64,000 nucleotides of DNA, taken from Entonaema liquescens. Its lineage: Eukaryota; Ascomycota; Sordariomycetes; Xylariales; Xylariaceae. The position numbers and the translations under genes were made by a program. The DNA lies in NCBI GenBank assembly GCA_902805475.1, contig CADCSX010000002.1, positions 62,001 to 126,000 of the forward strand. The letters run 5' to 3'. Below are positions 1 to 11,070 of this stretch, in pieces; position 1 is the first letter of the stretch, and every line of letters begins with the position of its first letter. The notes beneath the pieces are model-generated. The model was not told the DNA's origin. It was given only the letters and a program-made list of their open reading frames with translations, and did not search any database.

Positions 1-1253
1 AAATAATGTGTCTCTTACAAATAGCCCTACAGATAGCCCATTATCTACGGGAAAACCAAGTTTGGGCTTTTTCTGGAGCTTTAGTTCGGGCTGCAATGTC
101 TATCGGTTTGCATCGCGACCCGACGAGATTGCCCAAAATGCCTGTTTTTGAGGTCGAGATGCGACGGCGCTTATGGTTGACGATCATCGAGCTAGGTCTA
201 CAATCTAGTATAGATGCTGCAGGACCACCAATGTTCTCATCTGATGATTATGATTGCTCCTTGCCTTCAAATCTGGATGATGCCGAGCTAGGGGATATCG
301 GAGAAGACAGCACACCCACCACTCACGATATGGGTAAACTTACCGATACCTCACTTCAGATTGCCTTAGGCCAGACCTTTGCAATGAGACTTTTGATTGC
401 CAGGTATTCTAATAGTATAAAAGCTGACAAGTCCTACCAAGAGACATTAAGGCTTAGCTCGAATCTGATGGCTGAATATCGATCGTTAACGAAATCCTTA
501 CACGCTTTAGATCCACAACCGACGGCGTTCCAGCAGCGATACTTGGAACTAATATTCAGCCGTTACATATTTGCACTTCATTTACATTATCTTCCTCGAG
601 CCTTGAAAGACCCGGCGCAGTTCCATTTCTCACGAACTATCTGTGCTGACACCGCTTTAAGGTTAACATCCTCATTCTTGCCACTCTTGTCCTCGCGTCG
701 TGACCCTCTTCTACTAGCGATGAATAGTGTACTTCCCTTCGAGAGCTACTGCTGCGACTATGAGCGTCTAGTTGTCTGCGGCTCTTCTCCGTTCAGGTCT
801 GTACCGTGGCAAGCCGTCATGGTTATTGCCGTGGAATTGGCAGCAACGCTACAGCAAGCGCATAATATTTCTCCATGGACTGGTGTAGTCTCCTTTAACC
901 AAAAACAGAATGGGAGCAGATTTCACAACATGGAGCTCCTGATGTGGCTACGAGAGGGTGCCAAGTGGACGCGGCAACGTATCCAGGCTGGCCATCATAA
1001 TGTTAAAGATATCGTCTATATAACTGTATTACTCGCTGGTATCGAAGCCGCGATGGAAGGCGCTAGGCCGGAACCAGCTATGGATGCCAAAGGACGGGAA
1101 ATGTTGACCGATATTAAATCTATCCTCCAGGTGATGGCTGGCGGAGGGAATGCTGGCAACACCCTTCCCGAGCCAAGAGACGAGGAACTCGGTGGAAGTA
1201 ACGAATTTTGGGCTATGGGGTTTTTCGGTATGGAGTGGGATAGTTTCTTTTAA
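1..1253 (+). CDS. Fungal-specific transcription factor, C-terminal part (5' end outside window)
   Basis: The frame is open from the window edge to the TAA ending at 1253, so the N-terminus, where a Zn2Cys6 DNA-binding domain would lie, is not in view. The visible part (at least 415 residues) carries the hallmark of the fungal_trans regulatory domain (PF04082 type): a helical stretch with 'WAFSGALVRAAMSIGLHRD' at about residues 20-38, followed by 'EMRRRLWLTIIELG'. These match the conserved xLxGxAxRxAxxxGLHRD and RRRxWW elements of the family. The rest is helical with no other recognisable motif. It ends 53 bp before the tail of the convergent aldehyde dehydrogenase gene, so it may be the local regulator of the dehydrogenase/amidase pair; that role is inference. 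No intron is needed in the visible part. Confidence 0.85.
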   Translation, partial: IMCLLQIALQIAHYLRENQVWAFSGALVRAAMSIGLHRDPTRLPKMPVFEVEMRRRLWLTIIELGLQSSIDAAGPPMFSSDDYDCSLPSNLDDAELGDIGEDSTPTTHDMGKLTDTSLQIALGQTFAMRLLIARYSNSIKADKSYQETLRLSSNLMAEYRSLTKSLHALDPQPTAFQQRYLELIFSRYIFALHLHYLPRALKDPAQFHFSRTICADTALRLTSSFLPLLSSRRDPLLLAMNSVLPFESYCCDYERLVVCGSSPFRSVPWQAVMVIAVELAATLQQAHNISPWTGVVSFNQKQNGSRFHNMELLMWLREGAKWTRQRIQAGHHNVKDIVYITVLLAGIEAAMEGARPEPAMDAKGREMLTDIKSILQVMAGGGNAGNTLPEPRDEELGGSNEFWAMGFFGMEWDSFF

Positions 1254-1306
1254 ACACCAAGTATGATTTACTTTTATTGTAGTCTAACTCGGACTAAAAA
1301 TGATAC

Positions 1307-2998
1307 CTAGCCATATCTCACAGGTTCTGTGCCGTCGCTGAACCAATCGTCAGTAGCGAGTGACTCCTCCGTTGATGCGTAATTCATAATTACGCTCTTA
1401 ATCAATGTATATGCGTTATAAGCGTCTACACCATTTTCGCTTCCAACACCACTCGACGGCTTGGCCCCACCCCATGGACTACTTGGATCGTTTCGATGAT
1501 GCGTGTTTACCCAAGTGATGCCGGCGTCTATTTGTTCAGAAACACGGAATGCTTGTGCTAGGTCCTGGGTCCAGATCCCGGCCCCGAGGCCAAACTCAGA
1601 ATCGTTGGCCAGTTTGATAGCCTGACCTTCCGTGTCAAAACCCACGATCACAATTACAGGACCGAACGCCTCCTCATGCCAGATACGCGTCTCAAGAATG
1701 CTATCGCCCTCTCCAGAGATGAGGATTGTAGGTTCGTAGAAATACCCCTTGGAGAAGTCAGTCCCGTCTAGGGAGCTAGTACCATGCATCCTCTTTCCTC
1801 CTGCTATCACTTTCGCCTTACCACTGTTCACAGCATCGTTTACCAACGTCTCGACGCGGCTGAGCTGCTTCGCCGAGACGAGCGGCCCCATCATTGACTC
1901 GGGGTTACTGGGAGCACCGATGCGCCGCAAAATCGACGCCGTCTTCGTCTTCAGCTTCTCTAGCAGCTGCGATAGGATCTTGTTATCAACAATGATCCTT
2001 GTGCTCGCAATGCAAGTTTGTCCGCTAGCGATGAAACTGCCAAACACGATTCCATTTACAGCCACCTGAAGAATATCCGCTGTATTGAATACGAGCAACG
2101 GCGCCTTACCACCGAGTTCTGCTGTATATCTTGCTAGATTTCCGCCTACGATTTTCCCAATTTCCTTACCCGCTATCGTTCCCCCTGTAACATCTACTTT
2201 CTTCACTAGGGAATGCTGTACGAGCGCCTTGCCGGTCGTAGCACCGTATCCAGGCAAAACGTTAAAAACACCATCAGGCACGCCCGCCTCTTTCAAGATC
2301 TGGCCAAGTAGGACTGTTGATAACGGTGTTAACTCGCTCGGCTTCACGATGACGCTATTTCCAGCGGCCAGTGCGGGGGTAAGCTTCTTTACAGCGATAA
2401 GCAACGGATGATTAAAAGGAGTGATCTGAACCACGACACCCAGCGGCACGCGCCGGAGGAAATTATGTAGTTTTCCCGCTGTCGGCAGGACAGGCTGCTC
2501 CTCCACACGCAGAAGCGAGGCATAGTACTTAAACCAGCGTACCAGAGACGGAACCTGGGCATTCATCTCGCGGATTACCCGGCCAGTCTGTCGCACCTCG
2601 AGTGCGATGAGACTTGGTAAGGACGCGTTTAGTAGGGTTGCAGCTTTGTCTAAAATATCAGCGCGGTAGTGACGTGAGGACCTTGACCAGACACCTGACT
2701 GAAAAGCCTCCTGGGCGAGGCCAACAGTGCGCTCAACATCTGACAGAGATGCCGTATGGCAGCTAGTTGAAAATAAGAGACCCGAATTAAATTACGTATA
2801 CTCATAGTCCTGTACGTAGAAAGACTTACAGCGCGAAGGTTTCCCCAGTTGCAGGATCTTCTACTGGTAATCTATAGTATTCATCAACAAAACATATTCA
2901 CTATGCTAATAAGTAACTAGCAGGGTAATGTAAACTTACAATTCCCCTTCGCCTGCCTCTTCTTTACCAGCAACCCACATAAGATATGTTTGCGCCAT
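1307..2998 (-). CDS. NAD(P)-dependent aldehyde dehydrogenase
   Basis: Three exons: 2998-2940, 2871-2830 and 2762-1307, giving about 518 residues, normal for the ALDH superfamily. The start ATG at 2998 opens 'MAQTYLMWVAGKE', the usual ALDH N-terminal strand, and exon 2 supplies 'VEDPATGETFA'. Catalytic features are intact: general base Glu in 'ELGGKAP' (about residue 249), nucleophile Cys in 'SGQTC' (about 284), 'TPFNHP' and 'VKPSE' in the cofactor fold, and 'EEAFGPV' near the C-terminus. It oxidises an aldehyde to the acid; the substrate cannot be read from sequence. Introns are 68 and 67 nt. Intron 1 uses the ACTATAG acceptor because nearer AGs put stops in frame. The gene is divergent from the amidase across 548 bp, so the two could share regulation. 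Confidence 0.9.
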
Positions 2999-3546
2999 GT
3001 TCACAACGAAGTCTTACCAATATAACGTTATCGCGCAATCTGAGATGAGTATAGGACGAGGGGACTTATTAGAGCTATGCAACGGCACAAGGTTTTACAG
3101 AGAATCGGGGTCTCCAATCTTCCCGCAAAGCTCCGCATGGCACGGATGCGAAACTTATCGGACTTGGCCGGTGCTGTGAGATAACCCGTTTGTTTTGATA
3201 CCGTACGTAACCCCAGTCTGATCAATACCTACCTTAGGTACTGTAGGGGTTATTAGAAGATCTTGAGGGCTAGGCCCCACATTTAGAACCTTACGAATAC
3301 AACATCACTTTACCACCTATTATTCTACAGTACCTAATCTGAAATACATCTTACAGTGGGTCTATAAGGAATGTTTCCCCGCCGGAGTTAAGGCTCTGTC
3401 TGCACTGCTGCATTATGTACATTGTATGAACCCTTATGTAAATAAAGTAGCTGGCAATCTACGTTGCGACAACGAAACGGCGAGTTTAAAGACAGCACAT
3501 ATCCGTATAAACATTGTTATGAAAGACTAATGATTGAACAGCTATC
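2999..3546. promoter_or_regulatory. Divergent intergenic region, aldehyde dehydrogenase / amidase
   Basis: A 548-bp gap between two divergent start codons, so it must hold both promoters. No TATA box or known activator site could be assigned. Short open frames here lack codon-like composition and are ignored. Confidence 0.4.
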
Positions 3547-5568
3547 ATGGTCACCCCAATATTACAGTCATCTGCTACCAGGCTACAGCAGCAGCTAACA
3601 GCGGGTGAAGTCACCAGTGTTCGTCTTGTTGGAGAGTTTCAAGATCAGATTGAGAGACATAATTCGAACGGAATGCGCCTCAATGCAGTTATATCTGTTC
3701 TAGATCGCCACTCAGCTCTAGAAACAGCAAACCGTCTTGACGAGGAGAGAAAGCGGGGTAATATCAGAAGTAGTCTACATGGAATACCTATAATTATCAA
3801 GGTGCAGTTATATATAGGCGAGATGTTTTCTTAAGGGAGTCTACTCTAATACGCTCATGGCATAGGATTGCATTGTTACTGGTCCTGAATTAGGAATGCT
3901 AACAACTGTAGGGTCACATTGTTTTGCTGAGATGTGTGCCAAGGGCAATGCTCAGCTGGTAAATCAGGTATGGCTAATAGCCATCCACACAATAACATCA
4001 GATCGGATAACTTAAATCTCTACCTATATAGCTTATAGATGGCGGCGTGATCGTCCTCGGCAAAGGCAACCTGACGGTAAATAGAACGCATTCAGGAGAT
4101 AGCAACTATAACCTAATAGTCCACAGGAATTCTGCGGACTCAAGTATGACTTCGTCCCGGGTGGCGGAATGCAGTTACGGCTAACAATCTACTGATCGTT
4201 CAGGTCAAATAATACACCTATCGGCTGGAGTGCATATATGGGCCAGACTCTTTCCGCTCATAGGTTACCGAATTTAGAAGATGAAAATCAGCCAGTGAGT
4301 ATCCATACAGAGGCAATAAGATAATACTAATAGGGGCATCTACAGACTTGTGGGGGTTCGACTTCCGGTCCTGCAGTCAGTATTGCTGCAGGGTTTTGTC
4401 CCTTAGCAATCGGAACTGAGACTGCCGGCTCAACTGTCTATCCCGCATCCTGCTGCGGCTTATATGGAATGAAACTTACTCCAGGATTAGTTTCCACTGA
4501 TGGAGTTTTCAAACTAAGTGAGTCGTTCGACAGCGTTGGAGTCCTAGCTAGAACTCCTACCGACCTCGCTCTGCTCGCCGAGATCATCATGAAAAAGGAT
4601 GTTTCGTCGAAAATAGCACCACATAGTCTCACGCCACGAATGGTGGGATCCTGGGAAGGACTTGGTGTTGGCGTCGTCCCAAGTGATTGGGGTGTAGCTC
4701 ATGCCGCTGACAAGTGGCGCCGAGAAGAAGTGGTACATAACTCATCCAAAACCCCCTTTTTCCATTACGTTTTAATCCTAAATGATCTGAGAAGCTCCTT
4801 TCTAATTTATATATAGAAGTCAGCATACGGCAATGTTGCTCTAATTCTAAAGAGCAAAGGGGCTAAAGTGAAATACCCCCTAGAAATTGCTAATGGTAAC
4901 ACATTGAGCGCGGACTCCGATAACCTGGGCACAGTTGCTTGTACGGGGAATACACCCTTCACGGCGTCCTAGGGCAAATCAATGTTTACTGATAAGCACC
5001 AGATCATGAATTCCCGGCAAAAATAAAGGAATTTCTAGTGAATTTTAAACATGGCCCAGATATAGAATCACTAGCCGATATCATTAAGTGGAACGATGAA
5101 CATAGTAGCGTCGCTCTACCCAGTCGTTAGTATTCATTTCTATCTGATGCCATCACTATCTTTTCGTATTTCAAGGGGGAAAAATTGGACTTACGTGATT
5201 CTTACACAGCTTATACCACGCAGACCGAATTGATTAAATCTCGTGATAACGACATGACAGAGGATAGACGCCGTGGAATCTGCGATATGCTCCAGCACAC
5301 AGCCTTGGAAAGGGGGGTGGGAAAGGCGATGCAGGATAACGATATAGATATTATACTCGCTCCATCTGATTCAACATTGGTCTCTTACGCAGCCTGGGCC
5401 CGATGGCCGATCGGGACTGTGCCGTTAGGCAGACTAGACGGAAATGGGCAACCATTCGGACTCTTCGCACTGGCTCGCGGAGGGAGAGAAGATACGCTAC
5501 TACGATTCATGGCTCTCTTCGAGGATACATTTCCGAGTCCTCCTGGCACAATCTTCCCTTTCGAATAA
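3547..5568 (+). CDS. Amidase signature-family hydrolase, nine exons
   Basis: Exons 3547-3801, 3866-3967, 4032-4076, 4127-4143, 4204-4294, 4346-4732, 4817-4940, 5003-5125 and 5210-5568 join in phase to about 500 residues, typical for fungal amidases. The Ser-cisSer-Lys triad is present: Lys85 ('IIIKD', across intron 1), Ser175 in 'CGGSTSGP' and nucleophile Ser199 in 'GTETAGS'. Downstream are 'WNDEHS', 'ELIKSRDNDM' and the closing 'NGQPFGL', all usual for the family. It should hydrolyse a carboxamide; the substrate is unknown. Exon 4 is only 17 nt. An in-frame TAG at 5128 looks like a lesion but falls inside intron 8 (5126-5209); splicing it restores the expected sequence around 'SPYTTQTELIKS'. 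This is the most intron-dense gene in the window. Confidence 0.87.
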
Positions 5569-7131
5569 CGACATGAGCTAGTGTTTATATCCAGGACACA
5601 TGATTCACAATGTAATAGAGCAAGCTATTGGACTTTGACCCATTTCCATGCAATGCTATAATTACCTACAGAGGCAGCTCAATCAGGAAAGCGATCATTC
5701 GTGGGCCCCTAGTGATGTAAACATCCGATCCAAAGATAACATATTGAAGATGGTGATCGATCTTCATAAGGTATCAATTAATATATGTCGTCTCATTACT
5801 TGGGTATGGTGTTTATTGAAAATTTTGTCGGTATAGTTCAATATGCAAAAGCGGCCGCATATTTAAAACTTGAAATGAGAATCATAAGCGAGTTTAATAG
5901 GTAGCATCTATCAGTCTAGGCCTCGGTCCAACCCAAGAATAAAAGAAGAAAATCTTTTAACTCTAAGATCTTCGACATTATTCTAACTCGAACGCAACTA
6001 GTAGAGTCATCTTCAATAGAGAGCCCCTACGGAATAATGTGTGGTAGCGCTTTGACTTTGGGCTAGAGGATGGGGTGGGGAGGGGGGGATGGAGAGACTA
6101 TGTTAATGGCCTGGACAAAACTTCCGCAATTAGTAAATAATCACCGAGCGTTCAAGGTTGCCAAGAGACCGGCGCTGCGAGTTTTGGGTCCGGATTCGAA
6201 GCCGACGCAGATTTAGTGCAATAAAACCCTAGAGAGCCTCGGGCGTTCTCTTCTACTGGGATTCGATCTAGTGAATACCTAGGGCTATACTTCCTTATCT
6301 TTTCTCTCTAATCGATCTTGATACGCTGTGGCAGTTTTGAAGCAGATCTTCACGTCAGAGATGGTCTACGATTGACTCTCTAGCCAACATTATTTCAGCA
6401 GAGGCAAGAGGCCAAAGATATCTAGGCGCGTGGTTAGAGTCAACCTGAGTTGATCGAATCCTAGCACACGCCTGTTCTAGCTTGAGAAGTCCGTCAGATC
6501 TCCACAATGGGGACTTATAACTGGTATAAGCACGGCAATAAAAAATATGTACCCAAACTAACGTTTGATCTTCATCTTCACGTGCAGTGGGAGAAAACTG
6601 CTAGTCTTTGGCGTCGGTCGAATATCCGTATATATAATTTCGCCACAGCTAGACAACATCAGGAACAAGCTTATTAGAATCCTCTTGATCTGCTTTTCAG
6701 ATAAATGCAAGCCCTGCAGGGCTGATCCTTGACGCATATAACGTACCTAAACCAGTATCGACAGCATACTAGTCGTCCGCTTTGACCGGTGCAAGCGCAA
6801 AATTAGTAACCACATACTACGCGCAAAATTCAAAGGCAAGATTCATGCCGAGATCTTTCCGTCTAGTGACTATGCAGTACTCTTGTACATTTCCTATCGT
6901 GTCTAATAGATCCACAGAGCTGAGATGTGGGTTGCTCATAGCCTTTCACATAAAGGCCTTTAGTCTAGCCGTCACCTAACAAGGACATTGAGAGTTGGCT
7001 TTGAATCTTTACTTCCTCCTAAGGCGCCTGCTACTCCGTTGAGGCGGTATCGCATTTATAGGCCAAGTCTGATTAACAAACATATCGTCTAGATAATAGA
7101 TCGAAGATACCCAACATCCTTCTTTGCGGCC
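5569..7131. other. Intergenic, no gene seen (1.56 kb)
   Basis: AT-rich sequence with only short frames that lack recognisable protein features. It contains the 5' flank of the ankyrin gene and a G-rich tract at 6072-6088 (runs of 4, 4 and 7 G). No RNA gene was recognised. Confidence 0.5.
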
Positions 7132-10100
7132 ATGGGCCCCTCTATCGAATCGGTAGTCGGCCTATGCCATAAGGCCACAGTCCTCGGGAATAAGATATCC
7201 ATCCATATGCTCGAGTATGTGGGCACAGTCGAGAAGCATGGCCAGCAATTCGACGAGCTAGCACTTGATTTCCTAGAGACATGCCGAATAATGTGGTCGC
7301 TCGAAGCTGGCCTGGCCGAATATTCTAGGAGTAACCAGAGATTCCCGCACGAGATGATTACAGAACTAGACAAGAAATTCAAGGCTGCTAATAACGATTT
7401 TCAAGTACTCGACCATATGTTAGGCCGACTTCTCGAATATGAGAAAAAGGGTACAATGGGAAAAATACAAAAAGGATGGCGCAAGATGTTCGCTGATAAC
7501 GATGTTGAAAAAATGAGAGATAATCTCGCTAAGACTCGAGAAGCCTTAAGAATGAGCGCTCTCGTTTTCCAATGGTCCCTTGGAGATGCTAAGGTGGATG
7601 AATCCGTTGGGATCGGCTACACAGGCCTTGCCGCCGCTCTAGACCGCATGGCTAAGAATAAGTCTGCGACAAGCATCACTAGATTAAAGTCTCACAGTAA
7701 CAGTACCGTGGCTACTCACCAAGTAGATGAAGTTGCACCTATCTGGCCGCTGCCGCCTATGCCGGCTCCCAATAGCAAGAGTTCACTTACGGATCATTCA
7801 TCTCTAAGGACGCGTGAGGACATGCACCATTCCGGTCCACACCTTCTCCCTGAAATCCACCGCGAACCTTCGATATCGAACTATACCATCGGTAGCGGGG
7901 CGTCTTCTCGTGGTGCTCGAGAACGTGTGCTGTCTACAGTTGAGACTATGGATCGATCTGTTGCCCATAGTACGGTGCATTCAGGGGGTGTCACCGAAGT
8001 GGATACGTTAATCGAGGAGTTGGACTCGTTCGAGCCGTATAAAGTCGTTCGATTAAAGGCTGAACCTCATACAATGCCTCGGTGGAGCCCACGGAATACT
8101 GTCGGGGCAAACACGCCAGCGTTGAGAGAAGCACTACTCTCCGCCGTGGATTCGGGAAATCATAAATTGGTTGAGCAGCTACTGGATCGGGGGGTTTCTC
8201 CCGATAGTAGCCCAGAGGCACATATACTCAACCAGGCAATCATGCGTCATGACGCAGAGATTGTTCGTATTCTCCTACTCTTCGGAGCTGATCCAAACGC
8301 CCCCGATAACCGCAATATAACACCCTTACTTTTGGCAGTCGAAGAATCCTTTCGAGATGCTGTCACAATGCTACTCAAGTAAGTGAAGAAAAACATGTTC
8401 TAAAAAGGATAGAGTACTTCCCTCCAGCATACATAGTAGCACCTAATCCTCCCTTCTTCTAAAGTATCTAACGAAAAGCGTATAAGAACGGCAAGTTACT
8501 AATGCGTGGTGCCCTTTAATTTCAGGTATGGAGCAGATCCTAATCTTGCGGCTGGTCCAGAACCCGAGACACCGTTCGCCATATCTGTTATCGAAGATAA
8601 ATCCGACCTCGTTCGTATTCTCCTCACCTACGGAGGCGATGTTAACCATACTATGACAAACGGAGATACCGCATTATTAGCAGCTATCACAAAAAAGAGA
8701 TCGAAAAGGGTGATTGACATGCTCCTCGATTATGGTTCCGATGCGAACGTGAAAAACAGAGAAGGACATAGTCCCCTTTTCGAAGCTATTCAGACCAGTC
8801 GCCTTGAGGTTGTAACGAGCCTTCTGGATCATGGCGCCAATCCCAACCTTCCTGGACCGAAGCACATGGTATATTGAATACATTCCTTTATCCTGCCCTT
8901 GGCTCTCTTTCATGCTGATCGCTAACTGCTTGAAGCTTTGGCCAGCAGTGGGACTACCCCGAATCCTTGAGCTACTTCTCGCTCGCGGAGCTGACCCTAA
9001 AAAGGCCCCTGGAGTCATGGAATTAGCAACTTCTATTAACAACCTAGAAGCTGTTCGCGTGTTGCTCAAGGCCGGAGTCGATCCAAATTCCAAGAAAGAC
9101 GGCATTTATACACCCCTCTGCTCATCTATCCGTGACAACAGGGCCGATATATTTGAGCTTCTGCTCGCAAATGGTGCAGGTGAGCTCAACTACCCACTCT
9201 TCACTTCATACGAGCCTTCTCCGTCGTTCTCTAATAATCATTAAATCATATACTTCCGAGAATTATCTAGCGTCATGCTTACCAAATAACTAGATCCGAA
9301 TGTGCCAAGCGCAGAATATCCCACATTCAAGTGCGTAACTCATTACAGAACTCAATATCTGGCGCCCCTTGTAGCTGCGGGTGCCGACCTTAATTCCCCT
9401 AAAGGAATACTTGAGACCGCTGTCCAGTTCAAGAATGTCGAGGCGCTATATTGGCTACTAGACACAGGGAAAGTGTCGCCTAACGACAAGGCACCCAAGA
9501 CAGGTGCCACGCCTTTGACCACGGCAATTCGTGAGAACCGTGCTGACTTGGTGGTGAGTACACCCGTCAAACCAAACTATTATATACTAGCAATCAGCGC
9601 TTAACAATCGCGGCATGTTAAACAGGATCTTCTCCTATCCCGTGGCGCCGACCCCAATGTCAGGGGAGAAAATTGGCCGGTATGCATGGCAGTGCAGCAA
9701 CCCACGATCCTAAAGCGCCTACTACCGGCATTGGCAGAACCACGTGCCTTCAAGGGCGTGATGGAGATGGCTGTCGTAGCTAATCAACTAGAAAGCATTA
9801 AGTTACTCCTCAAAGCGGGCGTAAGCGTAGAGGACCGAAACGGAGGTGTTTTCTCGCCACTGACGACGGCCATCCGTGAAGATCGGAAGGAAATAATACA
9901 TTTCTTGCTGGTAAGTCCCTTCCAAGTCTTACAAAGTATCCGTGAAACTGCTAACACAACTATCGTACCTATGTAGGAGGAAGCCGGTGCTGATGTCAAC
10001 GCACCCGGAGAACATCTTCCTATAGTGAAGGCTCTACGACGGGTTCACGGGGCTGACACTGAGATTATTGAGATGCTACTGAAACATGGTGCCGACCCGA

Positions 10101-10300
10101 ATAAGATCTATCGCGGTCACAACGCTTACATCCAAGCCATCGAGAACGGCGACGCGAACATACTGAAACTCCTTATTGATGGGGCCGGCGTCGACCTTAA
10201 TGCCAGGGACGACTCCGGAATGACGATAGCCGAAATTGCAGCTCATCGTGGTTGGGAAGAAGGCCGCCAAATACTATTGAGTGGAAGGACCGCTTCGTAG
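7132..10300 (+). CDS. Large ankyrin-repeat protein with Helo-like helical N-terminus
   Basis: Six exons (7132-8378, 8526-8868, 8936-9179, 9294-9553, 9626-9910, 9977-10300) join in phase to 900 residues. Residues 1 to about 190 form an all-helical domain resembling fungal Helo-like/STAND N-terminal domains; this match is by appearance only. A low-complexity linker runs to about 310. About 16-17 ankyrin repeats then fill the rest, shown by recurring 'LLxxGADPN' and 'TPLxxAI' signatures. From about residue 480 the repeats group into a three-ankyrin unit of roughly 90-100 residues: 'WPxxxAV', then 'GVMEMAV', 'LLLKAGV', then 'TPLTTAIRENRADLV'. No NACHT or other NTPase domain is present. Function is probably protein-protein binding; an immunity or cell-death role would follow only if the Helo-like call is right. 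Confidence 0.82.
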
Positions 10301-11070
10301 GCAACGTAGCATCTCATATTAACACGACGTCTTTAACCCGCTTTCCTTTGTTACTTGTTCGTTTGGGCTCGCCCTTGCGACGGGCTGGAATGCTTCATGT
10401 ATCTGCTTCATGTATCTGCTTCATGTTTTTGCTTCATGCATTGAACGAAAGGCTGATCTGGATGACGTATGGTTTAGCCTGGCTAAGAGTTCTCATCTAA
10501 GTAGTAGTCAATTATGAAAGTGCGAAAATCGGCAACCCTGTCCACTAAGTTGGATCAGAAGTGGCCTATGATTCGCTGTCAGTAACGTCGCGCGGCACAA
10601 GATCAAGGGTAAACCTCCCTAGCGCCGCTTCAAATGGATGTTAGCGATCTCATTAGCTTAGGGGGGGTACTTCAAGAATTCATTTTCAAGTCAGCCCCGT
10701 CGGGATTATCACGAAAGCCATCCTAAACTCCATCGTACAACCGTATTTACTTGTAAATCCGATCCAATTATTCCCGAGGGTATAAATAACATAGCAGCAT
10801 TTTACTCCGGGAATGACAATCAACCAACAGCATAGTTTACGATGGTTACATCTACACCATAGAAATAGGATCTGTAGCTATTTTGATACTCTATCTGAGT
10901 CCGTAGGTAGCAATGACAAATTAAGAATTACGTGCTGCCTGAATGATTATTGCCTGCTACCTCCAACATAAATAAGATCGTGCAGCTCGAGTTTGTTCTT
11001 TTCCTCAACGCTTCAGAATCAACAAGCTGTTTAAGAATTAGAACGAACTTAGCAACATCCCTCAGGAAAA
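10301..11070. other. Intergenic between ankyrin and SDR genes
   Basis: Holds the 3' flank of the ankyrin gene with the 13-bp repeat, and the promoter of the dehydrogenase. No further gene was seen. Confidence 0.5.
10391..10440. repeat. 13-bp tandem repeat, four copies
   Basis: The unit TGCTTCATGTATC occurs at 10391, 10404, 10417 and 10430. The first two copies are identical, the third ends TTTT and the fourth is cut short. It lies about 90 bp after the ankyrin gene stop, probably in its 3' UTR. Confidence 0.9.

Noticed and set aside
5126..5209. In-frame TAG at 5128 suggesting the amidase is a pseudogene
   Set aside because: The 84-nt stretch has a GTTAGT donor and ACACAG acceptor; removing it gives the family sequence 'LPSPYTTQTELIKS' in phase, so the stop is intronic.
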